Source of the DNA: an uncultured Prevotella sp.
GTDB lineage: Bacteria; Bacteroidota; Bacteroidia; Bacteroidales; Bacteroidaceae
DNA: 22,403 nucleotides
Reading direction: 5' to 3'
NCBI GenBank assembly: GCA_934120735.1
Contig: CAKOVA010000033.1
Location: 1-22,403, forward strand
Positions 14,767 to 22,327 of the stretch are shown here, piece after piece. Positions within the stretch are counted from its first letter, which is position 1; every line of letters starts with the position of its first letter. The translations under genes and the position numbers were made by a program. The notes under the pieces were generated by a model. The model was not told the origin of the DNA and did no database searches. It worked only from the letters and a program-made list of their open reading frames with translations.

Positions 14767-14806
14767 AGGGTGTATCATACGCACAAGTTATGATACACCC
14801 TCTTTT
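14767..14806. terminator. Bidirectional terminator between the ROK kinase and the convergent ATPase transcript
   Basis: AGGGTGTATCATA (14767-14779) and TATGATACACCCT (14789-14801) form a perfect 13-pair stem with a nine-base loop. CTTTT follows on the plus strand, and an A-rich stretch precedes it, giving a T-run on the minus strand. It can therefore serve both convergent transcripts. Confidence 0.85.
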
Positions 14807-14821
14807 CTTTTGTTATCGGCC

Positions 14822-15013
14822 TTAATTCTTGACAATCTTCTTGCCACCAACGATGTACACACCTCGTGGCAAGCTCTCCACATGGGTGCCGAGATACACC
14901 CCGTCAAGGGTATAAACGCCGTCCTTTTGGGTAGTTGCGTCGGTGGTAGGATGGGCAATACCGGTAGCATCGGGCACAATCAACACCTCGCTCTTCACCG
15001 CTTTTACCGTCAT
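14822..15013 (-). pseudogene. Orphaned C-terminal domain of a secreted protein
   Basis: Sixty-three codons from ATG 15013. The second half (GVYTLDGVYLGTHVESLPRG, then VYIVGGKKIVKN) has the form of the C-terminal tail seen on many Prevotella secreted proteins (Y.L.G......L..G.YI..GKK..VK), thought to act in sorting or anchoring. No body of a secreted protein precedes it: upstream is the ATPase gene, whose stop overlaps this start (TAATG). In-frame TGA lies a few codons upstream. The best reading is a remnant left when most of a secreted-protein gene was lost or replaced; expression by coupling with the ATPase is possible but would give a tail without a signal peptide. Confidence 0.55.
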
Positions 15014-16368
15014 TACCTTTCAATAGTGGGGCAAACCCTAGTTTCTTGTTCATTTGGCAAAAGCCTATAAAACCAATCTGCCAAGGGTGAAGGACAACTG
15101 AGCAATCCCTCATTGTATTGTAAATTGAGGAAAGAGAAGCGAATACGTTCCTGTGGGTGGTATCGCTCGTTATAGACAGACAGGCTTCTGCCACTCACAC
15201 AATTTTCTGCCTTTACCTCTATCGGTATGATACGCTCACCCCACTGGATAACGAATTCTATCTCCGCACGACTGTCGGGCGACCAGTAATACGGAATGTC
15301 GTCATTCAACAACGGCATGAGCGACTGCAAGATGGCGTTCTCCGCCATGCTGCCCTTAAATTCCGTATAGTTGGCATTGGCATTCAGGGTGACAGTGGCA
15401 GGAAGCCGTGCCAGTCGGCGAAGCAACCCGCAATCACAAGCATATACCTTGAAAGCCGACGGATCTGCGTAGGCTGAAATAGGAAGTCCGGGTTTGGTAA
15501 TGTTGAACACCCTGTAAATCATTCCGGCATCCTCCAGCCAAAGCAGCGCGTCTTCATAGTCCTTTGACCTTGCGCCTGGCTTTACTATCTTGAAGATGAA
15601 TTTTCGGTTCTCCTTGGCAAGTTGCGAGGGCAGCGAGCGCCAGATGGCACGGATGCGTGGAATCTCCCTCGGCGTAGCGTACTTGGCAAAGTCAAGTTCG
15701 TAGAGGTCAAGAATGTCTTGCTGCACCTTCTCCACAGCCTCCATGCCTTTGTTGTCAAGAAGGCTGATGACCGCCTCGGGCATGCCGCCGCACACGAGGT
15801 AACGTCTGTACTCCGTTTTCAATTTGTTGAGGACAATTTCAGGCAGGTGACTGGCATCATGCAGATTTTCTACATAGCTAAACGTTTTCTCATCGGCAGC
15901 ACGCAGAAACTCTCTGAACGTGATGGGATACATACGCATGATGCTTACCTTGCCCACTGGAACCGTCATGCTGCGCCTCTTCACCGCTACGCCAAGCAGA
16001 CTGCCAGCGGCAATGACATGGTACTCTGGCGCATCTTCATAGAAGTATTTTAGACTGTTCAATGCCTCCTCGCACTCCTGAATCTCATCGAAGATTATCA
16101 GCGTCTTACCTGCCACAATGGGAACCTCCGTATACAGCGAAAGCTCTTTCAGAATTCTCTCCGGACTTTTGGAAGTTTGAAAGACAGACCTTAACTCTGG
16201 CTGACGGTCAAAATCGAACTTGGCGCAATAGTCAAATTCCTCCTTGCCAAACGCTTCCATTGCCCATGTCTTGCCAATCTGCCTTGCTCCCTTTAATAGA
16301 ATTGGTTTCCTGTCCGTTTTTTCCTTCCACCTCCTCAAGGTGTCTATGATGTCTCTTCGTATTTCCAT
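15013..16368 (-). CDS. AAA-family ATPase with DUF4143 domain
   Basis: The product has 451 residues. The N-terminal AAA_14 ATPase has Walker A GARQIGKT (27-34) and Walker B LIIFDE (90-95), with sensor-like IAAGSLLG (119-126). A middle region (FREFLRA, CGGMPEAV) leads to the DUF4143 C-terminal domain, with a PD-(D/E)xK nuclease-like signature: Glu343 in KGSMAEN, AEIEFVI (368-374) and IPIEVKA (381-387). These proteins are widespread and often variable between strains; proposed roles range from mobile-element functions to defence, none proven here. It has its own promoter at 16429-16459. The C-terminal end (ETRVCPTIER) looks non-conserved and may have been created at the junction with the remnant below it. 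Confidence 0.85.
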   Translation of the reverse strand: MEIRRDIIDTLRRWKEKTDRKPILLKGARQIGKTWAMEAFGKEEFDYCAKFDFDRQPELRSVFQTSKSPERILKELSLYTEVPIVAGKTLIIFDEIQECEEALNSLKYFYEDAPEYHVIAAGSLLGVAVKRRSMTVPVGKVSIMRMYPITFREFLRAADEKTFSYVENLHDASHLPEIVLNKLKTEYRRYLVCGGMPEAVISLLDNKGMEAVEKVQQDILDLYELDFAKYATPREIPRIRAIWRSLPSQLAKENRKFIFKIVKPGARSKDYEDALLWLEDAGMIYRVFNITKPGLPISAYADPSAFKVYACDCGLLRRLARLPATVTLNANANYTEFKGSMAENAILQSLMPLLNDDIPYYWSPDSRAEIEFVIQWGERIIPIEVKAENCVSGRSLSVYNERYHPQERIRFSFLNLQYNEGLLSCPSPLADWFYRLLPNEQETRVCPTIER

Positions 16369-16428
16369 TATTTACATTTTTAAGTGCAGAAAAGTGTGAA
16401 AATCTACATTTTTCTGTAGTTGTTAATG

Positions 16429-16459
16429 CAAAAATAACAATTATTCATAAAACAGACAA
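16429..16459 (-). promoter_or_regulatory. Promoter of the AAA/DUF4143 gene
   Basis: On the minus strand: TTG (16459-16457), 20 bases, TATTTTTG (16436-16429). The predicted start leaves a leader of about 55 bases before ATG 16368, containing the small CTACA/TGTAG hairpin. Confidence 0.6.
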
Positions 16460-16834
16460 GTTTTGTGGAAGAAATATGGAGATGAAAACCATGATTTTTA
16501 ACAACGAAAGACACAAAAGAATCTAAAAAAACATTGCCGCAAAAGACATTTCACGAAAGAACGTCCCGTTCAATCTAAAAAAAAACGAAAAACAGCGTTG
16601 CAGCCTTTCACTTTTGACGAAACAACGGAGAGAGGTTACAATGCATTGATTTTAGCTTTTTTCGCCAGAACGTCTACGTTCTTTAGTTCCTTTACATCAC
16701 TTGCAAATTTTCGCGTTTTCTGTTTATTTCGTTGTTGATTTCATCTGCGCTGTTTAAAAAAATAAAATTTATTGTTTTTTTAATGAAAGAGCCGTGAAAG
16801 TATGTCTCGATTTTTTTTTATGATAAAAAGTTGT

Positions 16835-16858
16835 TGATTGCCAAAAGCAATCATTTTT
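16835..16858 (+). terminator. Orphan intrinsic terminator
   Basis: TGATTGC (16835-16841) pairs with GCAATCA (16847-16853), loop CAAAA, followed directly by TTTTT. The form is good but no plus-strand gene lies between 16369 and here. It may end an unannotated small RNA or be left from lost DNA. Confidence 0.55.
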
Positions 16859-17147
16859 CCTTGTTTTCATAACAAATTGGAAGGGTGAAACAACATCTTT
16901 GTATTTGGACTGTCAATGATTTGCAATTGCAGGCCAAACTGATGGACTTTGAAGGCCAAAGTCAAAGAGTTTGCACATGCTTGTATATTGTTATGAATCA
17001 GATTGTTAGGAGAATGTTGCTTACTGTCTGTCATACAACACCAGATGATTGCAATTAACCTGCTCAACCTGATTCGATACCATTCGGCTGAAGATAGAAG
17101 GGTTGGCGTGCGGCTTTTTCCTGCTTTATTTTCCATATAAATGAGGA

Positions 17148-17178
17148 TTGTGCAGTTTTAAAAATCTTTCTACCTTTG
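17148..17178 (+). promoter_or_regulatory. Promoter of the haem-acquisition operon
   Basis: TTG (17148-17150), 20 bases, TACCTTTG (17171-17178). The leader to ATG 17363 is about 178 bases, long for this window. It contains GGTGG (17215-17219) and CCACC (17233-17237) that can pair around a 13-base loop. I recognise no Fur box. Confidence 0.7.
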
Positions 17179-17362
17179 CCAGCGAATCAAAAGAAGCATT
17201 TACTAACAAACCAAGGTGGGTTCTATAAATTACCACCCCTGAATTATTCAAATTCAATAAAAAATGATGTGGGTTACGTTTGTTCTGCCTGTGTTCTTTA
17301 GAGAAGAAGAGGCATGTGTCAGACCGAGCTAATTTATAGGACTCACCTGTGTTTAATACGTT

Positions 17363-18004
17363 ATGAAAATGAGAAATGTTTTCGCAGCAGTTTGTTTAAT
17401 GGCGTTTGCTGTTCTGGGATTTTCGTCGTGCGACAATGATGAAGAAGAAACTAAAGTGTCTAATATCGAGTTGGCCAAGGCTCATCTCAATGGCGAGGTG
17501 GTACTCTCCACGGCGGCTTTCATGAATGATTTTAACATCACTCGTTTGCCCGAAGGATGTCCGGCGAAATACAAGCTGACATGGGACAAGGATGTGCTCG
17601 TTATTTTATTGAACAACTTGAAAATTGGGTCGATGCCATTTGCCATCAACTTCGGCTGTCGTACGATGCTTGAGGATGTGAAAGCCGGTGACAAAGACGC
17701 ACCGAAGGGCGATGGCTGGATGAAGATTAGTGGCACCGACGGCTGCTTGGCCATGCCGGGAACGCCAGTAGGTGATTACAAAAAGGGCAGCGGCGCTACG
17801 GTGAAGGGATATTACAATGTAAAGTCGCGCGAGATTGAGTTCACCATGGATTTCAACATGGGCAAGACCATGCCTATGATTGCAAAGTGTGGTCGTCAGG
17901 TGGTTGACAAGAACAGACTGAAGAACTATGATGCTGAGCTGCAAGAGTTCATGAAAAAATTCAAAGAAGCCAAGGAGAAGGAAAAACAACACGGAGGAAA
18001 ATAA
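17363..18004 (+). CDS. Surface lipoprotein, first of two paralogs in the haem locus
   Basis: The product has 213 residues. A lipoprotein signal peptide ends at Cys23 (VLGFSSC), followed by the acidic run DNDEEE, the type of signal that sends Bacteroidetes lipoproteins to the cell surface. The mature part contains GEVVLSTAAF, TRLPEGCPAKY, MPFAINFG, KGDGWMKISGTDG and VKGYYNV....EFTMDFN, then a Lys/Glu-rich helical tail. It is paralogous to the next gene (same length, same motif order). Repeated beta-strand motifs fit a calycin-like barrel; it may belong to a DUF4903-type family, which I cannot confirm. Position ahead of an HmuR/HmuY-like pair suggests a role in haem capture, which is inference. 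Confidence 0.75.
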   Translation: MKMRNVFAAVCLMAFAVLGFSSCDNDEEETKVSNIELAKAHLNGEVVLSTAAFMNDFNITRLPEGCPAKYKLTWDKDVLVILLNNLKIGSMPFAINFGCRTMLEDVKAGDKDAPKGDGWMKISGTDGCLAMPGTPVGDYKKGSGATVKGYYNVKSREIEFTMDFNMGKTMPMIAKCGRQVVDKNRLKNYDAELQEFMKKFKEAKEKEKQHGGK

Positions 18005-18024
18005 CCAGTCCCTCGTGTAGAAAT

Positions 18025-18088
18025 GGGAGTTGGGCGGGAGATTCCCTTAACTCCCGTTAACTCCCCCATTACTCCCCTTAACTCCCGT
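18025..18088 (+). repeat. Hairpin and TTAACTCCC repeats between the paralogous lipoprotein genes
   Basis: GGGAGTT (18025-18031) and CGGGAG (18035-18040) pair with CTCCCG (18051-18056) and AACTCCC (18059-18065), a 13-pair stem with a 3x2 internal loop and a ten-base loop. The right arm is part of four consecutive units of the form TTAACTCCC (18047-18088, periods 9-12). No T-run follows, so it may modulate rather than stop read-through. Confidence 0.6.
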
Positions 18089-18121
18089 ACCTTATTTCTC
18101 CAACCACAAAAAATATAGACA

Positions 18122-18763
18122 ATGAATCCATTTATCCACAAACTTGCGCCACTTGGCTTCCTCATCAGCATCTTGATGATAACCCTGTCTTCCTGTCACA
18201 GTGATGACGATTTGCAGTTGGCTTCGGTGAGCGACGAATACACCGCACAGACTAAAGAGGTGCTGTCGGGCAATGTGGTGCTGTCCACGAGAACCTTTAT
18301 TGGTGACGTGGACATGACACGACTGGAAACGGGGTGCCCCACGAAATTCAGTTTCACCTGGCAGGGTGACGAGGTGGAGATTCGGCTGATTGATTTCCAT
18401 GTCGCCAACATGCCGTTCATCATCAACTTTCAGTCAAAAGCCCGCTTGTATGCACTAAATTCGTGGGAGCAAAAAGAATACAAAGGCAGCGGATGGGTCA
18501 AGATTTATGGTACGGACGGACTGTCGAAAACCGCTGATCGGGAAAGTAAACCGCTGGATCAAAAGCAGGGAGCCATCATCAAAGGTTATTACAATGTGTT
18601 GACCCACGAAATCAACATGAACATCAACTTTAACATAATGAACGTGTACTCCGATTGTTTCTTGCAGAAAGTGGACAAACACCGCATTGATCGATATGAT
18701 GAGGAAGTGAAACAATATCAAGCCGACCTGGTGGCTTATAAAAAGCAGAAGGGTGAGCTGTAG
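18122..18763 (+). CDS. Surface lipoprotein, second of two paralogs in the haem locus
   Basis: The product has 213 residues. The signal peptide ends at Cys25 (ITLSSC), followed by HSDDDL, which closely matches the S-D-D-D surface-export signal described for Bacteroides lipoproteins. It shares with the first paralog GNVVLSTRTF, TRLETGCPTKF, MPFIINF, KGSGWVKIYGTDG, IKGYYNVLTHEI and the end VDKHRIDRYDEEV. Identity is clearly below half by eye, so the duplication is old or the copies have diverged in function. It lies 117 bases after the first and 31 bases before the receptor gene, consistent with one operon. Confidence 0.75.
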   Translation: MNPFIHKLAPLGFLISILMITLSSCHSDDDLQLASVSDEYTAQTKEVLSGNVVLSTRTFIGDVDMTRLETGCPTKFSFTWQGDEVEIRLIDFHVANMPFIINFQSKARLYALNSWEQKEYKGSGWVKIYGTDGLSKTADRESKPLDQKQGAIIKGYYNVLTHEINMNINFNIMNVYSDCFLQKVDKHRIDRYDEEVKQYQADLVAYKKQKGEL

Positions 18764-18794
18764 CTCATGGTCTGTCCAACGGTAAGCCTCAAAG

Positions 18795-21167
18795 ATGATT
18801 AGAACAAACATCGTAAACACCAAACTCTTTATCCAGTCGCTGCTTCTCGCCTTTCTCTGTTGTACCCCGGTCAAGGCCCAACACAACCTTCGCTTGACCG
18901 TACGCCAAGAGGGAACACGGCAACCCATCGAAGCGGCACGTGTCACCGTGGCTGGCAATAGAGCCATGGCCGACGCCACCCATACCGTGACCGACCGCCT
19001 GGGCAATGCCTACATTCGTACCGAAACGCCTAAAACACTTTATTATGAAGTATCGGCCATTGGATATGTTCCCCGAAAAGGCGACATACAACCTCATGAC
19101 ACGGTGGTGAGCATCATCCTGCATGAGGATGTTTTGCATCTGCACGACGTGGTGGTGACGGGTTCGCGAACGGAACGCCCCATCAAGTTGTCGCCCGTGA
19201 CGACACAAGTCCTGGGAGGAAAACAGCTCATCGATGCGGGATACAGCGACCTGCAGCACGCCTTGCAGCAGGAAACACCGGGACTGAACATCCAGAAAGT
19301 GGCCTTCGGCAACGACATCTCCATGCAGGGACTTGATGCTCGTCATGTGCTGTTCTTGCAAGACGGTGAGCGGATGACGGGCGAGATGGCGGGCAACTTG
19401 GACTACGAACGATTCAACCTGCATGCCATCGACCGCATTGAAATCGTGAAGGGAGCCAGCAGCACCCTTTATGGCAGTAGGGCATCGGGGGCAGTCATCA
19501 ATCTTATCTCCAAGAAAGCCGACCGACCGCTGGATGTAAGGGCCGGCTTGCGCTGGGGACAGATGAATCAACACAACTACAAGAACCCTTCGCCGACCGA
19601 TTTTCCATATATGTTCGAGAAAAACGCCGACCGGCCCAATCTGCAAGCGTGGCTCTCGGCTGGAGCAAAACAAGGGGCGTGGACAACGCAAACCGACGTG
19701 TGGTACAGCTCGTCAGATGCTTTTTACCTGTACCAAGCCAAACACGACAGCAAGACTTATACGAAGGAGGCCAATCCCTTCTTACCACACGACACCACGC
19801 TTGTTTCATCAGCCGACCGTCCGCCCTTGGGCATAGAGGGAAAAGAACATTTGTCGGTGGCGCAGAAGCTGTATTACGAACCGTCCAAGCACTTGTCGCT
19901 GCAGCTCTATGGGTCGGCTTTTTTCATGAACTCGTATGACTTGTTGCAGGACATGAACTTCTCGCAAAGCCGCGACTACATGGCCGGACTGAAGTTGCGC
20001 TACGATGTCAAGAATTGGTTCAGCATTCATCTAAGTCTGCACGGCGACTTCTACGATCGGTTCAAGCGACACGAGCGCATGAACTTGCGCAAGAAGGTGT
20101 ATCAAAGCACCATCTTTGAGCCGCGATTCAGCATCACCAGCAACTACTTTCCCAACCATGATTTGATTTTGGGCGTGGAGCATGTCACCGATAATCTCAC
20201 CAGCGACCGTTTTGTGAACCGACGCATGACGACGCGCGCCTTGCACGAAACCGAGTATTTCGTGCAAGACGAATGGCAGGTGAACAGTAAGTGGATGCTG
20301 TCAACGGGCGTGCGCACCAACTTCTCAAAAGCCTTCGGACTGATGTGGATGCCAAAGATTGCAGCCAAGTATTCGCCCGATGACCATTGGGCCTTGCGGG
20401 CCAACTACTCCATGGGTTACCGGGCACCCAGCATCAAGGAGCTGTTTTTCAATTGGGACCACATGGGCATGTTCCAGATACGGGGAAACGATCAGCTAAA
20501 ACCAGAGAAAAACCACTATATCGCCTTGGGAACTGAGTATAGTGACGGCAAGGTGTTTGTTAACGTCAACGCCTACACCAACTTTTTCAGAAAGAAGATA
20601 GAAGGAGTGTGGCGCATCTACGACTTGCAGTACAACTTTGAGTACACCAATCTCACCAACCAGCGGTTCGTGGGACTCGAAACCATCTTGAAATGGAACT
20701 TCGCGCAGCGCTTCACCTTCAACGGAACTTACAGCTACGTCAACGTCTGCAAGCTGGAGGGTTTGCAGCTCAACACCACCTCACCCCATGCGGCGACTGG
20801 CAGTTTAGACTACACGCTGAACAAGCCCAATTATCGGTTGAAAGCCATCTTCAGTGCTTCTTTCATGGGAGAGAAATGCTTTGATGTGCAAGACCGCATC
20901 TGGGTGGGCAGCCAACAAAAAAGTTACGATGCCTACTTCCGCTGCACGCTTCCCGCCTACGTCATCTGCAACCTGTCGGTGGTGCAAACGTTCTGGAACC
21001 AGGCCAAAGTGACCTTGGGCATCGACAACCTCTTTAACTACAAGCCCAGTACCTTAGGTTCGGGTGTCACCCTGTTCAACGTGCCAGGAACCTGTGGCGC
21101 ACGCGGCTATGTGCAGGTGGAATTCTTGGTCGACCAACTCGTAAAATCTCTGAAACGAAAACGATGA
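18795..21167 (+). CDS. TonB-dependent outer-membrane receptor, HmuR-like (probable haem receptor)
   Basis: The product has 790 residues. A signal peptide (1-28, ending PVKA) is followed by a CarboxypepD_reg-like domain (about 30-112), a TonB-box/plug region starting DVVVTGSRTERP (118-129) with VLFLQDGERM and IEIVKGASSTLYGSRASGAV (about 215-234), then a 22-strand-type barrel. YRAPSIKELFF (542-552) and NDQLKPE (565-571) correspond to the FRAP and NPNL boxes of haem/haemoglobin receptors. Its stop overlaps the next gene (HmuY-like) by four bases (ATGA), as in hmuR/hmuY partnerships, although the gene order is receptor first. It probably imports haem across the outer membrane, powered by TonB; the ligand is inferred from motifs and neighbours. 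The name hmuR is not asserted. Confidence 0.85.
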   Translation: MIRTNIVNTKLFIQSLLLAFLCCTPVKAQHNLRLTVRQEGTRQPIEAARVTVAGNRAMADATHTVTDRLGNAYIRTETPKTLYYEVSAIGYVPRKGDIQPHDTVVSIILHEDVLHLHDVVVTGSRTERPIKLSPVTTQVLGGKQLIDAGYSDLQHALQQETPGLNIQKVAFGNDISMQGLDARHVLFLQDGERMTGEMAGNLDYERFNLHAIDRIEIVKGASSTLYGSRASGAVINLISKKADRPLDVRAGLRWGQMNQHNYKNPSPTDFPYMFEKNADRPNLQAWLSAGAKQGAWTTQTDVWYSSSDAFYLYQAKHDSKTYTKEANPFLPHDTTLVSSADRPPLGIEGKEHLSVAQKLYYEPSKHLSLQLYGSAFFMNSYDLLQDMNFSQSRDYMAGLKLRYDVKNWFSIHLSLHGDFYDRFKRHERMNLRKKVYQSTIFEPRFSITSNYFPNHDLILGVEHVTDNLTSDRFVNRRMTTRALHETEYFVQDEWQVNSKWMLSTGVRTNFSKAFGLMWMPKIAAKYSPDDHWALRANYSMGYRAPSIKELFFNWDHMGMFQIRGNDQLKPEKNHYIALGTEYSDGKVFVNVNAYTNFFRKKIEGVWRIYDLQYNFEYTNLTNQRFVGLETILKWNFAQRFTFNGTYSYVNVCKLEGLQLNTTSPHAATGSLDYTLNKPNYRLKAIFSASFMGEKCFDVQDRIWVGSQQKSYDAYFRCTLPAYVICNLSVVQTFWNQAKVTLGIDNLFNYKPSTLGSGVTLFNVPGTCGARGYVQVEFLVDQLVKSLKRKR

Positions 21168-21862
21168 AAAAATACATAGTCCTACTTCTCACGCTTACCC
21201 TCCTTGGTTCGTGTGTGCGGTACGATGCCGAGGAGTTCACGGGACATACGCTGCCCCGCATCACTGGTTACAACACAGGCGTCACTAATGATTGGATGTA
21301 CTTCAATCTGCGTACGGGACAGGTGTTCAACCGCACCGCACCCAACCAGGATATCAGCGAGGGCGAACAGTACCATCGTACTGACTGGGACTTGGCTTTC
21401 TGCGGACACCGTTTGCGCACCAACAGCGGCACGTCGGGAATTGGAAAGGGAGGAGCGGCCGACTTGGGCTACGGCGAGTACGACAAGTGGATGACGGCGA
21501 GCCAGCTGCCCAGGAATTTGACATGGGCGGTAGATGATTCCACCGTGTCGGTCACCTACTCGAAGAAAGACTGGATACATCATTGCGTTACCCACAATCT
21601 CGACGTCGACGAACACCCTTGGTTCGATCCCAACAGCGGACCGGCCACCACCTATACGAGTGCCAATCCCATCCTGGCCAACGCCGTTACCTTTTTAGCT
21701 CCGCCCCCAGTATACACTCCGTCTTTTCACACCTACGTCGTGCGCACGGCCGATGGCAAGCGTTATTTCAAGTTGCAGATTGTGAGTTGGTACCACGCAG
21801 AAGCAGAAATTGGTGATTCTGGCGGCCGCATCAGTTATTACCTGGAGGAATTGAAAGAGTAG
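21164..21862 (+). CDS. HmuY-like haem-binding lipoprotein
   Basis: The product has 232 residues. The lipobox LLGSC places the lipidated Cys at 17. HmuY-family features: NDWMYFNLRTGQV (42-54), TDWDLAFCGHRLRTNSGTSG (73-92) with IGKGGAADLG after it, and a C-terminal strand-rich region YVVRTADGKRYFKLQIVSWY. HmuY of Porphyromonas gingivalis binds haem through two histidines, while homologues in other Bacteroidales have been reported to use methionines. Here His139, His140, His144 and His151 cluster at the expected part of the fold, with only Met110 as a nearby methionine, so histidine ligation is plausible. The start overlaps the receptor stop (ATGA), indicating coupled translation. It likely takes haem from host proteins at the surface and passes it to the receptor. 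Confidence 0.82.
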   Translation: MKKYIVLLLTLTLLGSCVRYDAEEFTGHTLPRITGYNTGVTNDWMYFNLRTGQVFNRTAPNQDISEGEQYHRTDWDLAFCGHRLRTNSGTSGIGKGGAADLGYGEYDKWMTASQLPRNLTWAVDDSTVSVTYSKKDWIHHCVTHNLDVDEHPWFDPNSGPATTYTSANPILANAVTFLAPPPVYTPSFHTYVVRTADGKRYFKLQIVSWYHAEAEIGDSGGRISYYLEELKE

Positions 21863-22139
21863 GGGAGAGCCCGCGGATCATCCTCACTCCTCGTACGCCG
21901 TTTCATTCTTGATGGCGACAAACGATATTTCCCATTATGCCAGAGCTTCGCTATGCAAGCAGAACATGGAAGTCGCCCAAATATAGGAAACCTCTGCACT
22001 TGCTGATGAAATCCTTTGGAATCCGCCTACCACCCCCTGTGACTATTCAGCGGTAGGTGTATGATACCCAATAATTGTTAACAAATTTTAATTACATCAT
22101 TCTTTTTTGTTTTTATTCTTTTGTTTCTATGAAATCCCT
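21863..22139. other. Intergenic stretch without a gene
   Basis: No gene, and no convincing terminator for the haem operon. Weak complementarity exists: GGCGAC (21914-21919) with GTCGCC (21972-21977), and a CCTACC/GGTAGG pair near 22025-22056. The end is AT-rich and leads into the tRNA promoter. Confidence 0.5.
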
Positions 22140-22147
22140 TACCTTTG
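22120..22147 (+). promoter_or_regulatory. Probable promoter of tRNA-Ser
   Basis: TACCTTTG (22140-22147) is an exact -7 box. The nearest TTTG (22120-22123) is only 16 bases upstream, shorter than usual, so the -33 assignment is weak. Confidence 0.55.
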
Positions 22148-22189
22148 CACTCGCTTTTCGGCTGATACCTCATCAAAGATGATAATCAA

Positions 22190-22274
22190 GGAGAGATGGT
22201 AGAGTGGTCGATTACAACGGTCTTGAAAACCGTCGCACTGAGAGGTGCCGGGGGTTCGAATCCCTCTCTCTCCG
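22190..22274 (+). tRNA. tRNA-Ser (anticodon UGA)
   Basis: The 85-base cloverleaf has acceptor arms GGAGAGA (22190-22196) and TCTCTCC (22267-22273), discriminator G22274 as expected for serine, anticodon arm ACGGT-CTTGAAA-ACCGT with anticodon TGA at 22224-22226, a long class II variable arm, and T-loop GGTTCGAATCC. It reads UCA (and other UCN) codons. CCA is not encoded. Followed 16 bases later by a strong terminator. Confidence 0.96.
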
Positions 22275-22290
22275 CTTCGCGTAGCGAGCC

Positions 22291-22324
22291 AAGTCCCTAA
22301 GTTACAATAACTTAGGGACTTTTT
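22291..22324 (+). terminator. Terminator of the tRNA-Ser transcript
   Basis: AAGTCCCTAAGTTA (22291-22304) and TAACTTAGGGACTT (22308-22321) pair perfectly over 14 bases with a CAA loop, followed by TTT. Very strong intrinsic terminator. Confidence 0.92.
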
Positions 22325-22327
22325 GTT

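Larger units (their letters stand above)
16369..17147. other. AT-rich stretch without a recognisable gene
   Basis: Apart from the ATPase promoter (16429-16459), CTACA/TGTAG (16404-16419), AGAACG-TCTA-CGTTCT (16667-16682) and an orphan terminator (16835-16858), I see no supported feature. Runs of A and T are frequent and the motif AATCTAAAAAAA recurs near 16523 and 16573. An 89-codon minus-strand frame (16867-17136) has no promoter and no recognisable similarity. The plus strand of 16880-17140 has scattered stops that could mark a heavily decayed gene. Confidence 0.6.

Noticed and set aside
16867..17136. 89-codon minus-strand frame in the gene desert
   Set aside because: No promoter, no known motif and an AT-rich context; it cannot be told from chance.
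18047..18088. Possible CRISPR-like array from the TTAACTCCC units
   Set aside because: Units are only about ten bases, without spacers of uniform length, and no cas genes are nearby.
18789..19691. 300-codon minus-strand frame opposite the HmuR-like gene
   Set aside because: It mirrors the receptor gene; the receptor has a signal peptide and conserved motifs, the antisense frame none.
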